Assembly: GCF_014280875.1 (NCBI RefSeq)
Contig: NZ_JACLAL010000001.1
Span: 248,001 to 312,000, forward strand
Length of the DNA stretch: 64,000 nt
Direction of reading: 5' to 3'
Origin: Paenirhizobium daejeonense
Lineage (GTDB): Bacteria; Pseudomonadota; Alphaproteobacteria; Rhizobiales; Rhizobiaceae
Shown here piece by piece: positions 43,357-52,420 of the stretch; position 1 is the stretch's first letter; each line of letters opens with the position of its first letter. Under the pieces are notes generated by a model. It worked only from the letters and a program-made list of their open reading frames with translations. It made no database searches and was not told the origin of the DNA. The position numbers and the translations under genes are program-made.

Positions 43357-45873
43357 TCAGCCCTGTTCCGCCTGCGGCTCGCCGGCTGCTGCGTGGGTCT
43401 TCTGCCTGCGGGTGCGCCAGTCGCCCAGGAAGAGCAGGATGGGTGCTGCGATGAAGACGGAAGACGATGCCGCGATGAAGATGCCGAAGATCATCGGAAC
43501 GGCGAAGCTTTCCACCGCGCTGCCGCCCCAGATCGCCATGGGCAGCATGGCGAGGAAGGCGGTGGCCGAGGTATAAAGGCTTCGGGCCAGCGTTTCGTTG
43601 ATCGACAGGTTGATCAGGTCGCGGAAGGGCATGGATTTGTAGAGCCGCATGTTTTCTCGCATGCGGTCGTAGACCACGACCTTGTCGTTCACCGAATAGC
43701 CGACCAGCGTCAGCAGTGCCGCGATTGCCGTCAGGTTGAAGTCCAGTCCCGTCAGCGCGAAGAAGCCGATCGTCTTCGTCACGTCGAGCACGAGCGTCGC
43801 GATCGCGCCGACGGCGAACGGCCAGTCGAAGCGGACCCAGATGTAGACCAGCATAGCAAGGCTGGCGAGCACGACTGACAGGATGCCGGCGGTTGCCAGT
43901 TCGCCACTGACCTTCGGGCCGACGACTTCGGTGCGCTCGATCTTGGCGCTTGGGTTGATCTCGGCGATCTTCGCGCGAACTTTCTCGACGGCTTCGGTCT
44001 GTGCCGTTTCAGGGCCGTGCTGGCGTTCGAGACGTAGCAGCATGTGGTTGCGGTCGCCGAATTCCTGAAGCGCGACTTCCCCGAGGCCGAGGCTTTCGAT
44101 GCCGGAACGATAGACGGCGAGATCGGCCGGCTCCTGCGTCGATACCTCGATCTGGATACCGCCCTTGAAGTCGACCCCGTAGTTCAGGCCGGGCGAGATG
44201 AAGAGCGCGATGGAGGTGATCGACAGCACGGCGGAAATGCCGATGCCGACGAGGCGGGCCTTCATGAAGTCGATCTTCGTGCCGTCCTTGATCAGCTTGA
44301 GCGGCAGCAGCGGTCGGATGTTGATCGTCTTCATCTTGTAGCGGTTGGCGATCGCCACCATGGCGACACGGACGACCGAGACGGCCGTGAACATCGAGAT
44401 CGCGATGCCGAGGCCCATGGTCACGGCAAAGCCGCGAACCGGGCCGGAGCCGAACCAGAACAACAGCACGGTTGCGATCAGCGCGGTGACGTTACTGTCG
44501 ATGATGGTCGAATAGGCCTTGTCGAAACCGAGATCGATGGCGGCAAAGGCGCTTCGGCCCTTGCGGCATTCTTCCCGGATACGCTCGTTGATGAGAACGT
44601 TGGCGTCCACGGCAAGACCGATGCCGAGCACGATACCGGCGATGCCGGGCAGCGTCAGCGTTGCGCCGAAGAGCGTCAGACCGGCGAATGTCAGGATGAC
44701 GTTGAGGGTCAGCGCGATGACCGCCAGCAGCCCCCAGCTGCCATAGAGTGCGATGATGAAGCCGACGACGAGGGCAAAGCCGACGAGGCCGGACATGATG
44801 CCCATCTCGATGGCGTCGCTGCCGAGATCGGCGCCGACGGTGCGTTCCTCGATGACGGTCAGCTTGGCTGGCAACGCGCCGGCGCGCAAGAGGGCGGCGA
44901 GCGTCGTTGCGTCGGAAACCGTGAAGGCGCCGGAGATCTGGCCGGAGCCGCCGGTAATCGGCTCCCGGATGACGGGCGCGGAGAGCACCTTGTCGTCGAG
45001 CACGATGGCAAACGGATTGCCGACATTCTCGCGGGTGATCTGGGCAAAACGGGTGGCGCCCGTCTGGTCGAAGCGGAAGCTGACGACCGGCTGGTTGTTC
45101 TGCTGGTCGAAAGCGACCCGCGCATCCGTCAGGCGGTCGCCCGAAAGCAGCACGCGCTCCTGGACGGGATAGGTCTGGCCGCGTTCGTCCTGCAGCATGC
45201 GGACGCCTCGGTCGCCCTGGTTGCCGAGTAGATGGAAGCTCATCTTGGCGGTCGAGCCGAGCAACGCGCGAAGGTTGGTCGGGTCCTGCTCGCCCGGAAG
45301 CTGGACGAGAACCCGGTCGCCGCCGACGCGCTGGATCGTCGGCTCGGCGACGCCGACCTGGTCGACACGCTGGCGGATGATTTCAAGGCTCTGGTCGACG
45401 GCGCTGGACATCCGGTGGGTGATGCCGTTGTCCGACGGCTTGACGGTAATGCCGTTGTCGCCGGAATCGGTGATGTCTAGGTCAAGGCCGGTACGGACGC
45501 CGACTGTGACCTGATTGCCGAGCTTTTCCAGTTCCTGCTTTGCCGCTGTTCGCTGCGAGGGATCGGCGAGCGTGATCAGGATGGCGTTGCCCTGGCGCTG
45601 GACCGTGCGTGTGTCGATCTTGGCATCGCGCAGGCTGGACCGCGATTCCTGCATCAGATTCTGCAGCCATTCGTTTTCAAGCGAAGGGCGATCGACTTCC
45701 AGAACCAGATGCGAGCCGCCGCGCAGGTCGAGACCGAGCGACACCTTCTGGTGCGGTAGCCAACTAGGCAGGCTTGCAAGAGTCTTGTCGGACAGAACGT
45801 TGGGCAGCGCGACGAGCATGCCCGCGAGGATGATGAGGATATAGCTCACCACCTTCCATGTGGAGTTTCTCAA
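43357..45873 (-). CDS. secDF: SecDF fusion, protein translocase accessory subunit
   Basis: 838 residues from the TTG at 45873; no upstream ATG gives a plausible N-terminus, and the first membrane segment follows at about residue 7 (WKVVSYILIILAGML). Fused SecD and SecF: the SecD motif VSLGLDLRGGSHLVLEV, a large periplasmic P1 domain and transmembrane helices; then the SecF motif GVDFKGGIQIEV (about 600) and a second six-helix set. SecDF uses the proton gradient to pull preproteins out of the Sec channel. No yajC is seen immediately upstream in this window. Confidence 0.92.
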   Translation of the reverse strand: MRNSTWKVVSYILIILAGMLVALPNVLSDKTLASLPSWLPHQKVSLGLDLRGGSHLVLEVDRPSLENEWLQNLMQESRSSLRDAKIDTRTVQRQGNAILITLADPSQRTAAKQELEKLGNQVTVGVRTGLDLDITDSGDNGITVKPSDNGITHRMSSAVDQSLEIIRQRVDQVGVAEPTIQRVGGDRVLVQLPGEQDPTNLRALLGSTAKMSFHLLGNQGDRGVRMLQDERGQTYPVQERVLLSGDRLTDARVAFDQQNNQPVVSFRFDQTGATRFAQITRENVGNPFAIVLDDKVLSAPVIREPITGGSGQISGAFTVSDATTLAALLRAGALPAKLTVIEERTVGADLGSDAIEMGIMSGLVGFALVVGFIIALYGSWGLLAVIALTLNVILTFAGLTLFGATLTLPGIAGIVLGIGLAVDANVLINERIREECRKGRSAFAAIDLGFDKAYSTIIDSNVTALIATVLLFWFGSGPVRGFAVTMGLGIAISMFTAVSVVRVAMVAIANRYKMKTINIRPLLPLKLIKDGTKIDFMKARLVGIGISAVLSITSIALFISPGLNYGVDFKGGIQIEVSTQEPADLAVYRSGIESLGLGEVALQEFGDRNHMLLRLERQHGPETAQTEAVEKVRAKIAEINPSAKIERTEVVGPKVSGELATAGILSVVLASLAMLVYIWVRFDWPFAVGAIATLVLDVTKTIGFFALTGLDFNLTAIAALLTLVGYSVNDKVVVYDRMRENMRLYKSMPFRDLINLSINETLARSLYTSATAFLAMLPMAIWGGSAVESFAVPMIFGIFIAASSSVFIAAPILLFLGDWRTRRQKTHAAAGEPQAEQG

Positions 45874-45959
45874 TTTTATGCATCCATTTGTGCGGTCAGC
45901 GAACAGCCATGGCTGTCCGACCGCGTTTACGATGTGCCGATGAAATGTCGGATGAAGGA

Positions 45960-46394
45960 TCAGGCGGCCTTGAACGGAGGCGCGCGCGGATTGAAGGCGC
46001 TTGGTGGCGCGAGATGATCGGGATTGCGGCCCCGCTCGATGGTTTGCAAAGCCCACACGGACACAGGCAGTTCAATACCGTGTACGGCACCGGAGGCATC
46101 GGGATTGTCCGATGTCCGCGCCTTGCTACCCTGTCGCTGATCTGCTGTCAGGACGATACGGGCAGGATCGCGCTTGCCGGCAAGCGCGGGCTTGGAACTG
46201 GTGGACAGGGCGTCCACCGATTGCGTCCGCCGCGTGTCGATGTCCGGCCATGGGGTTGCGCTCGCCACGGCAAACAGAGCAGCAAACAACATACACATCA
46301 GCCCCGACACGGCAGCTGCCGCGGCGCTGAGATGCGAATTTTCCTGCTCTGTCGAAGCGTTTCCTATGGCGCGATATCCTCGTGTCGCCGCCAT
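45960..46394 (-). CDS. hypothetical protein with one membrane segment
   Basis: 144 residues. Residues about 23-48 (SAAAAAVSGLMCMLFAALFAVA) form a hydrophobic segment or signal anchor, followed by a hydrophilic, low-complexity tail ending NPRAPPFKAA. GC at the third codon position is high, as expected for a gene here, but the opposite strand is also open. No family recognised. Confidence is limited. Confidence 0.4.
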   Translation of the reverse strand: MAATRGYRAIGNASTEQENSHLSAAAAAVSGLMCMLFAALFAVASATPWPDIDTRRTQSVDALSTSSKPALAGKRDPARIVLTADQRQGSKARTSDNPDASGAVHGIELPVSVWALQTIERGRNPDHLAPPSAFNPRAPPFKAA

Positions 46395-46474
46395 TTATGG
46401 CACAAGAGCGTGCAGAAAGCCATTGGAGGACGTCAGACTCGCGATTTCCCACGAAAGATCGGCTGAATCGCCGG

Positions 46475-47827
46475 CTATTCCTCCACGACCACAAGTTCCG
46501 GCATGCCCTCGATCTCGAACCGAATGTGGCCGCGCTCGGCGCGTCCGAGACGGATAGGGCCGCCTTTTTCCTCAAGCCGCCGTCGAAGCAGGATGAGACG
46601 CGTTTCCAGATTGTCCTTGAAGTCGGGAAGCTGCAGGTTCCGGTCGCGGCGGATCTCGCGGTTGAGGAAATCCTGCCGCCCGCTTTTGGCATATTCCTCG
46701 ACGAAATGCTTCAGCAGCCGGCCCGGCACGCCGCGGATCAGGTAGTCATTGTTGATGAAGATCGAGCCGTCGCGGGGATAGAAGCGGATACGCAGCGGCC
46801 CTGTGGCCGAAGGGATAGCATCGACCGGCGCCGGCTCCTCCGTTTCTACCTCGCTCTCCGGCCGGTCGCGTTCCTGCCCCGCCAGCGTCATCGAGAGCGC
46901 CAGATGCCCCGCAACAATACACAGCGCCTCTTCGTCGCGGTGGCGGAAGGCAAACGCCTGCTCGGCCTCTACGAACAGTACGCCGACGAGCCGTCCCTGC
47001 GCCACCATCGGCACGGCGAGCTGGCTGAGCGGCGAGGCAAGCGCCGGCAGCGGCAGCGGGTCCACGCCGGTGATGCCGCTTGCTGAACCGACGGCGTTGA
47101 CGTAGCGCCGGCTGCGGCGAAAATCGCTGATGCGCACCGGCCGGCATGTCGCTGCCGCCATACCGATCACGCCGGCGCCGAACGCGACTTCCGAACCGAA
47201 GCCGAAGCGGTCATAGCCGCGGCTGGCAATGGTCGAAAGCAGCTTCCGCTCATCGTCCGGCACCAGAACCATCGAGTGCCGGAAGCCGAAGAGTGTCTCC
47301 AGTCCTTCCAGCGCCTTGTCCAGCAGATGCTCGGCATCGGTTTCCGCCGCAAGCTGCACGGTGAGTCGGCGGGTGAGATCCAGATGGTCGCGCCGATCCT
47401 CCGCCTCCGGCGAGGGCTCCTCCAGAGGGTGGGCCGGTGGCACGAGCCGACAGTCCTCCACCCGGTAGATGTCGACCGCTCTGAGCTTCATGATCCCGCC
47501 CATGCCTTGTTCCACGCTCATCACGTCGAGATGCGCGCTGACGGTTTCGAACACCTGGCCTTCGGTCATCGAGGTCTCGTAGACGAGGTCGAGGATGTAT
47601 TGCAGGCCGAGATGCCCGTCGACCACCATGACGGTGGCGAGGCCGTTCACCGCCACATTCTCCGCCGTCTTGGAGAAGAACTGGTTGGAAAGCGCCACGT
47701 GGCTGTCATCGATGTAATAGACATGCGACAGGTATGAGGCGTTCGGCATGCCCTCCCGGTCGGTGGTCGCGATGACGGAGGGTATCACGCCCTCGAAAGC
47801 GTCGCGGATGGTGCTGAGCCGTATCAT
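46475..47827 (-). CDS. flavin-reductase-fold plus GAF domain protein with C-terminal winged-helix-like domain
   Basis: 450 residues in three parts. Residues 1-130 are a pyridoxamine-5'-phosphate-oxidase-like split barrel (IRDAFEGVIPSVIATTDREG...). Residues about 150-310 are a GAF domain (TDAEHLLDKALEGLETLFGF, then GAGVIGMAAATCRPVRI). Residues about 345-445 have a helix-turn-helix look (LIRGVPGRLLKHFVEEYAKSGRQDFLN). The combination suggests a redox- or ligand-sensing regulator. Its ATG overlaps the stop of the smaller split-barrel gene, so both are one unit. Ligand and target unknown. Confidence 0.75.
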   Translation of the reverse strand: MIRLSTIRDAFEGVIPSVIATTDREGMPNASYLSHVYYIDDSHVALSNQFFSKTAENVAVNGLATVMVVDGHLGLQYILDLVYETSMTEGQVFETVSAHLDVMSVEQGMGGIMKLRAVDIYRVEDCRLVPPAHPLEEPSPEAEDRRDHLDLTRRLTVQLAAETDAEHLLDKALEGLETLFGFRHSMVLVPDDERKLLSTIASRGYDRFGFGSEVAFGAGVIGMAAATCRPVRISDFRRSRRYVNAVGSASGITGVDPLPLPALASPLSQLAVPMVAQGRLVGVLFVEAEQAFAFRHRDEEALCIVAGHLALSMTLAGQERDRPESEVETEEPAPVDAIPSATGPLRIRFYPRDGSIFINNDYLIRGVPGRLLKHFVEEYAKSGRQDFLNREIRRDRNLQLPDFKDNLETRLILLRRRLEEKGGPIRLGRAERGHIRFEIEGMPELVVVEE

Positions 47828-48306
47828 GGCTTTGTGTTTCCGGTTTCGCCAAGCCGGCGTCCGGCCTCAGGGCCCGGCGTCTGGACGAACAGGTCGCGCG
47901 GAAAGAAGGTGATACGCACGAGGTCGCGATCACTGAGCGTGCTGGAAAGCTGCAGTCGGCTTACCCCGAGCGCGCCCATTTCGGCAAGCATGTCGGAGAC
48001 GTATTGGCTGCCGCGGGCCTCATCGATGGTGTCGGCTTCGCGTACCTCAATGATCGGTCCCTTGATCTGGTAGGCCTTGTAATTGTCCGGCTTTACGAAG
48101 GTGGCCGAGATCGGCGCTTCGGGCACGGCATGCGCTACTGCATCGGGCCACTGGCTGGCGGAGACCAGAAGCGAAATTCGTCCATTGGCGGAATCGAAAC
48201 GCGCGCCCGTCGCCCGGCCGATCATCGGCCGATGGGCGTCGTTGCGAGTGGCGATGAGGATCATCACCCGCCCCTCGATGAAACTTGCGACCCCCGCCTC
48301 GATCAC
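47824..48306 (-). CDS. pyridoxamine-5'-phosphate-oxidase-like flavin-binding protein
   Basis: 160 residues from the GTG at 48306, which has GGGGAAG at good spacing; a TTG at 48330 is possible. Single split-barrel domain (FIEGRVMILIATRNDAHRP at the start, then ISLLVSASQWPDA). Likely binds FMN, F420 or haem. It is translationally coupled to the downstream PNPOx-GAF protein. The divergent promoter region holds phased TTAGGAA repeats shared with the hemerythrin gene. Confidence 0.78.
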   Translation of the reverse strand: MIEAGVASFIEGRVMILIATRNDAHRPMIGRATGARFDSANGRISLLVSASQWPDAVAHAVPEAPISATFVKPDNYKAYQIKGPIIEVREADTIDEARGSQYVSDMLAEMGALGVSRLQLSSTLSDRDLVRITFFPRDLFVQTPGPEAGRRLGETGNTKP

Positions 48307-48332
48307 CGCTCTTCCCCTGTTTGAGCGCAATC

Positions 48333-48389
48333 TTAGGAAAATAGGAAAATTTTAGCAACGAGCCGCCGTCGTTAGGAAGCATTTAGGAA
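48333..48389. promoter_or_regulatory. phased TTAGGAA repeats in a divergent promoter
   Basis: TTAGGAAA at 48333, TAGGAAAA at 48342, TTAGGAAG at 48372 and TTAGGAAG at 48382. Two pairs have 9-10 base spacing, about 40 bases apart, so all would face the same side of the helix. They lie between the PNPOx-like gene and the hemerythrin gene and look like a repeated activator or repressor site. A related inverted TCCTAAG occurs at 48409. Confidence 0.5.
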
Positions 48390-48474
48390 GCGGGTCGAGG
48401 CGGGGTGTCCTAAGAGCCTGCCCATCGCACCGGCGGGCTGTTCCGTCCGGGCTGAAGACAAGGAGGAAAACCCC

Positions 48475-49206
48475 ATGACCCATGACGTTTCCCATAGCGT
48501 TTCCCACGGCGTTTCAATGACCGCCATTCCCGATCTCTCCGGCCGTTACGATCTCTACGGCGCCATTCACAAGGGCCTGCGCAAGGCCGGCTGTGACATG
48601 CTTTGCCGCATCGGTTCGACCGATTTCGAAAACCCCGACGAGGCCGAAACCGTGCTCGGCAACCTGCGCAGCTTCATCGTCTTCGCAGCCTCCCATGTGA
48701 TGCATGAGGACGAGCATATTCACGGCGTTTTGCGGGCGCGCGGTGCTTCGACCACCACAATCGAGGACCAGCACGACGATCACCGCGCCGCCTTCGCCAC
48801 GCTCGAAAAACTGGCGAGCGACATCGAGAAGGCCTGGCCGATGCACAAGCAGGCGGCCGGTCGCAAGCTCTACCTCGCCTTCGCCGCCTATCTTGCGGAA
48901 GACCTTGCTCACATGCACGAGGAGGAAACGGTAACGGCTCCGGAACTCTGGAGGATCTGCACAGACGAGGAACTCGCGACGATCGAGATGCACATCGTCG
49001 CCTCCATGTCGCCGGAAAAGAACATGGCCTTCCTGCGCCTGATGGTGCCGGCCATGAACCCGGCGGAGCGGGCCGCGATGCTTTCCGCCATGCAGCAGAA
49101 CACGCCGCCGGAAATCTTCTGCGCCATCATCGAGTTCGCCGTTCGCCCGAGCCTTTCCGAAAAGGCTTTCAGCGATCTCTCGGACCGGATCGCGCTCGCC
49201 GCTTGA
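48475..49206 (+). CDS. hemerythrin-like domain protein
   Basis: 243 residues. His and acidic residues in four helices match a hemerythrin-type di-iron site: His32, the His74/His77/Glu78/His81 cluster (HVMHEDEHIH), His100 and His103 (DQHDDH), and His146/His148/Glu149 (HMHEEE). A His-rich N-terminus (HDVSHSVSHG) precedes the domain. A C-terminal helical part of about 80 residues is extra. Roles of such proteins include oxygen, NO or iron sensing and repair of Fe-S clusters. It is divergent from the PNPOx/GAF unit and upstream of the YceI gene. Confidence 0.82.
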   Translation: MTHDVSHSVSHGVSMTAIPDLSGRYDLYGAIHKGLRKAGCDMLCRIGSTDFENPDEAETVLGNLRSFIVFAASHVMHEDEHIHGVLRARGASTTTIEDQHDDHRAAFATLEKLASDIEKAWPMHKQAAGRKLYLAFAAYLAEDLAHMHEEETVTAPELWRICTDEELATIEMHIVASMSPEKNMAFLRLMVPAMNPAERAAMLSAMQQNTPPEIFCAIIEFAVRPSLSEKAFSDLSDRIALAA

Positions 49207-49242
49207 TCGCGGCAGCAGCGTAACCATGAAGGAAACCACCAG

Positions 49243-49848
49243 ATGTACAGACTTGCCCTCGTTTTTCTCCTCGCCGCCCCGGTTCAGGCCTTGGCCGAGG
49301 CGGCGACAAAGCCGGCGCCCAGCGGGACCTACGTTTCCGATCCTGCTCACACAAGCCTGACATGGCGGATCAGCCATTTCGGCTTGTCCAACTATACCGC
49401 GCGCTTTTCCACCGTCAGCGCAAATCTTGCGTGGGATGCGGAAAACCCTGCGCAATCAAAGCTCTCGGTTTCGATAGACCCGACTTCGGTCAAAACGGAT
49501 TTTCCCTTCCCGCAGGTCGAGGATTTCGACAGGAAGATCGGCGCGACGCCTGATTTTTTGGCCGGAAAGCCGATTTCGTTTAAGGCCAACAGCATCACAC
49601 TGACGGGCGAGAACACCGGCACCGTGACCGGCGACCTGACGTTTCGCGGGGAAACCCATCCCGTGACCCTTAACGTCCGTTTCAACGGCTCCGTTGCCAA
49701 GCACCCGATGGACAAGCTGCCACGGCTCGGTTTCTCCGCGACCGGCATCGTCAAGCGCACCGACTGGGGTCTCGATTTCGCGGTCCCCGCCCTCGGCGAG
49801 GACGTGGCGCTTCAGATCGAGACCGAGATGGTGCCGCCGAAGAAATGA
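49243..49848 (+). CDS. yceI: YceI-family secreted protein
   Basis: 201 residues. Signal peptide about 1-19 (ending ALAE). The YceI lipocalin-like barrel follows, with the family opening YVSDPAHTSLTWRISHFGLSN, then LTFRGETHPVTLNV and the closing TDWGLDFAVPALGEDVALQIE. YceI proteins bind polyisoprenoids such as ubiquinone in the periplasm. It follows hemerythrin by 36 bases and could be in the same unit. Confidence 0.92.
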   Translation: MYRLALVFLLAAPVQALAEAATKPAPSGTYVSDPAHTSLTWRISHFGLSNYTARFSTVSANLAWDAENPAQSKLSVSIDPTSVKTDFPFPQVEDFDRKIGATPDFLAGKPISFKANSITLTGENTGTVTGDLTFRGETHPVTLNVRFNGSVAKHPMDKLPRLGFSATGIVKRTDWGLDFAVPALGEDVALQIETEMVPPKK

Positions 49849-49868
49849 CCGGAAATTCCGGGCGGCGA

Positions 49869-50747
49869 TCATTGCCCGGATGGCCCGTCTCGGCCTCGCC
49901 GTTCCGGCCGCAGGCATTCGGCGAGAAAACCGACCGTCGCGGCAATCGTGTCGCTGTCGCGCAGGTCGTGATGATAGGTGAGGTAGATATCCCGCGTGAT
50001 GTGTTCTCCCTCACCGCCGGCGACCTGCAGGCCGTAGGTTGCTGCGACGAAATCGGGCAGGGCGGCGATGCCGACGCCTGCTGCGGCGGCTGCGCATTGA
50101 ACGCTGAGATCGTTGGTTCGAAGCACCGTCTCCCGGCCGGCCGAAATGCGTTTGAGCCAGACCTGCTGGGGCGTTTCGTCCAGTAATTCGTCGAACAGGA
50201 TGAAGCCGTATTGCTCGGGCTTTCTCGTCGCGAGATAGGCAGGGGAGGCGAGGAGCAGGTAACGCACGCTGCCGGCCCTGCGGATGATGAGGCTGGGATC
50301 GGTGGGCCGGCTGAGACGGACGGCGATATCTGCCTCGCGCCGGGTCAGCGAGACGTTGCGCACATCGGCCACCAGCCGCAGCCTGATGCGTGGCCTCGCT
50401 TCGTAGAAAGCCGCGATCCTCGGCGTCAGGAAAAATGAGGTCAGCACCGGCGGCGCGCTCACCGAAATCTCCACCGGCGCCTCGCCCTCGGTTTCGAGGA
50501 TATCGCGTTCCAGCGCGAAGACTTCGCCCTCCATGCGCCGCGCCCGTTCGGCAACCAGCCGACCCTTTTCCGTCAGCAGGTAGCGGCGGGGGCGCCGGTC
50601 GAAGAGCCGGATACCGGCCTTCTCCTCCAGCGCCTGCACCCGGCGTGCGACGGTGGCGTGATCGACTTTGAGGCGGCGGGCAGCAGCCGATAGCGAACCT
50701 TCGTCCGCAAGCGCCACGAAAAAGCGGAGATCGTCCCAATCCAGCAT
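49869..50747 (-). CDS. LysR-family transcriptional regulator
   Basis: 292 residues. HTH at the N-terminus (FFVALADEGSLSAAARRLKVDHATVARRV, residues 9-37). The effector-binding domain starts near residue 90 and ends at about 285. It is divergent from the ABM/DUF2798 pair, so it probably controls those genes. The signal molecule is unknown. Confidence 0.92.
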   Translation of the reverse strand: MLDWDDLRFFVALADEGSLSAAARRLKVDHATVARRVQALEEKAGIRLFDRRPRRYLLTEKGRLVAERARRMEGEVFALERDILETEGEAPVEISVSAPPVLTSFFLTPRIAAFYEARPRIRLRLVADVRNVSLTRREADIAVRLSRPTDPSLIIRRAGSVRYLLLASPAYLATRKPEQYGFILFDELLDETPQQVWLKRISAGRETVLRTNDLSVQCAAAAAGVGIAALPDFVAATYGLQVAGGEGEHITRDIYLTYHHDLRDSDTIAATVGFLAECLRPERRGRDGPSGQ

Positions 50748-50847
50748 TGTGCGAATTTGCCCATTTGATGTGCCGTATTAGGGAATAGCGCCCAATGCGG
50801 CTCTCGGGCAATAGCAGACCAGAACCGCTGGAAAAAGGAGTTTACCC

Positions 50848-51150
50848 ATGACGGACAATCAGGAAACCCGCCGCCTGAGGCGCGTCGTTCGGCTGACGAT
50901 GGAGCCGGGAAGGCAGGAAGAGTTGCGCCTCGCGCTTCTGGATCTGCGCAAGGATACGGTTGAAGAGCCGGGTTGCGCGGAATTCGATTTCTACCGCTCG
51001 CTGGCTGACGATGCGGCTTTCCTGCTGGTCGAGGATTTCGCCGACAATGCCGCGCTGGAAGAGCATCTGGCCAAGCCCTACACTCAGGCCTTCTTCAAGC
51101 TGGGCTTCCTCAGATCCGCCGAGCCCATCTCGCGGGAGTGGCTGGCGTGA
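50848..51150 (+). CDS. antibiotic biosynthesis monooxygenase (ABM) family protein
   Basis: 100 residues of ferredoxin-like ABM fold (LTMEPGRQEELRLALLDLRKDTVEEPGCAEFDFYRS). Such cofactor-free oxygenases or YgiN-like enzymes act on quinones. A GGAG precedes the ATG. Its stop overlaps the GTG of the DUF2798 gene. Regulated, presumably, by the divergent LysR protein. Confidence 0.85.
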   Translation: MTDNQETRRLRRVVRLTMEPGRQEELRLALLDLRKDTVEEPGCAEFDFYRSLADDAAFLLVEDFADNAALEEHLAKPYTQAFFKLGFLRSAEPISREWLA

Positions 51151-51449
51151 GCGGGGTGACGCCTGCCGCTCTCGCGGTTGAAAAGCCCGCCCGCGCGGGA
51201 CGCCGGAAGCTGCCGGCACGTAGCCGGCATATCGTCATGCCTATGATCCTGTCTTTCCTGATGTCCGGGATCGTGGCCTCTATCGCCACGATCCGCGCCA
51301 CGGGAATGGCGCCGGATCTCGGCGCCATTATCCTGCAGGCATGGGCGATGTCTTACGTCGTGGCCTTTCCCACGGCGCTGGTGGTCATGCCCATCGTCCG
51401 CTGGATTGTTGACCTGATCGTCGAGGCGCCAGGCGGACGGATCGGCTGA
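51147..51449 (+). CDS. small DUF2798-like membrane protein
   Basis: 100 residues from the GTG at 51147 (GTGA overlap with the ABM stop; a GTG at 51138 would lengthen it by 3). Two membrane segments (about 33-52 with IVMPMILSFLMSGIVASI, and 62-88) behind a basic N-terminus. DUF2798-type arrangement. The function is unknown; its coupling to the ABM gene suggests a joint role. Confidence 0.78.
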   Translation: MSGVTPAALAVEKPARAGRRKLPARSRHIVMPMILSFLMSGIVASIATIRATGMAPDLGAIILQAWAMSYVVAFPTALVVMPIVRWIVDLIVEAPGGRIG

Positions 51450-51482
51450 GCGGGAAACGCTCGCCGTTCAATCCCGGTTAGC

Positions 51483-52307
51483 TCAATCCCAAGCCGGGGC
51501 GAGGTTTCCCGGATTGACGATCCGCCCATCGGGGCGGGCGAGCCCGTGGATTGCGTCCATCTCTTCGGCCGAAAGCGAGAAATCGAACACGGCGAAGTTT
51601 TCCGCCAGCCGGCTTTCGGTCGAGGTCTTGGAAAGCGCGATCACGCCCTGCTGCTGGATCGCCCAGCGCAGCACCACCTGTGCGGCGGTCTTTCCGTGGC
51701 GCGCTCCGATGTCCTGAAGCAGGGTATCCTTCGGTACGCGACCGTCTGCCATGAGATAATAGGCCGTCACCGACATGCCGTAGCTGCGGGCGGCCGAAAG
51801 CACGGCGGTCTGGTCGATGTAAGGATGGTACTCGACCTGGTTGGTAACGATCGGCGCCTTGGAAAGCCGCACGGCTTCCGCCATCAGCGCGGTATTGTAG
51901 TTCGACACGCCGATGTGCCGGACCTTCCCGGCATCGACCAGCGCGTTGAGCGAGCCGATCTGGTCGGCAAGCGGCACGGGGCTCTTCGGCCAGTGCAGGA
52001 GCAGCAGATCGACATGGTCGGTCTTGAGTTTCTTCAAGCTTTCATCCACCGAGGGGATGAAGTCCTTGTCGGCGAATTTGTCGACCCAAACCTTGGTGGT
52101 GAGGAAGATATCGCCGCGCGGAATGCCGGAATTTTTCAGGACCTCACCGACTTCCGCCTCGTTGCCGTAGATCTGGGCGGTGTCCACATGCCGGAAGCCG
52201 ACTTTTAGCGCCAGGGGTAGGATCTTGAGGATTTCAGGACCGGGAACACGGAAGGTTCCGAAACCGAGAGCAGGGATGTGAGCGCCGTTCGCAGTAACGA
52301 TCTGCAT
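51483..52307 (-). CDS. aldo/keto reductase
   Basis: 274 residues from the ATG at 52307, with AAAGGAGA upstream. AKR barrel with the tetrad pattern: FRHVDTAQIYGNE carries Asp and Tyr, TTKVWVDKF carries the Lys, and LLHWPKSP the His. The NADP-binding end includes ALSKTSTESRLAENF. Similar to 2,5-diketo-D-gluconate reductases (DkgA/B type). Actual substrate unknown. Single gene. Confidence 0.92.
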   Translation of the reverse strand: MQIVTANGAHIPALGFGTFRVPGPEILKILPLALKVGFRHVDTAQIYGNEAEVGEVLKNSGIPRGDIFLTTKVWVDKFADKDFIPSVDESLKKLKTDHVDLLLLHWPKSPVPLADQIGSLNALVDAGKVRHIGVSNYNTALMAEAVRLSKAPIVTNQVEYHPYIDQTAVLSAARSYGMSVTAYYLMADGRVPKDTLLQDIGARHGKTAAQVVLRWAIQQQGVIALSKTSTESRLAENFAVFDFSLSAEEMDAIHGLARPDGRIVNPGNLAPAWD

Positions 52308-52420
52308 GGAAATCTCCTTTGGGTGCAAATGTAAAAAGGCCCGAGACGATGCCCGGGCCATAGGCCTGACCTTAAAATGAGCCGTTCGCCGCCGACTTCA
52401 AGGCTGGCGGCGTGATAAAG

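Noticed and set aside
44044..45231. A 395-codon open frame opposite secDF
   Set aside because: Antisense to SecDF, whose motifs and membrane pattern are unmistakable; the translated product is a low-complexity mix of charged residues.
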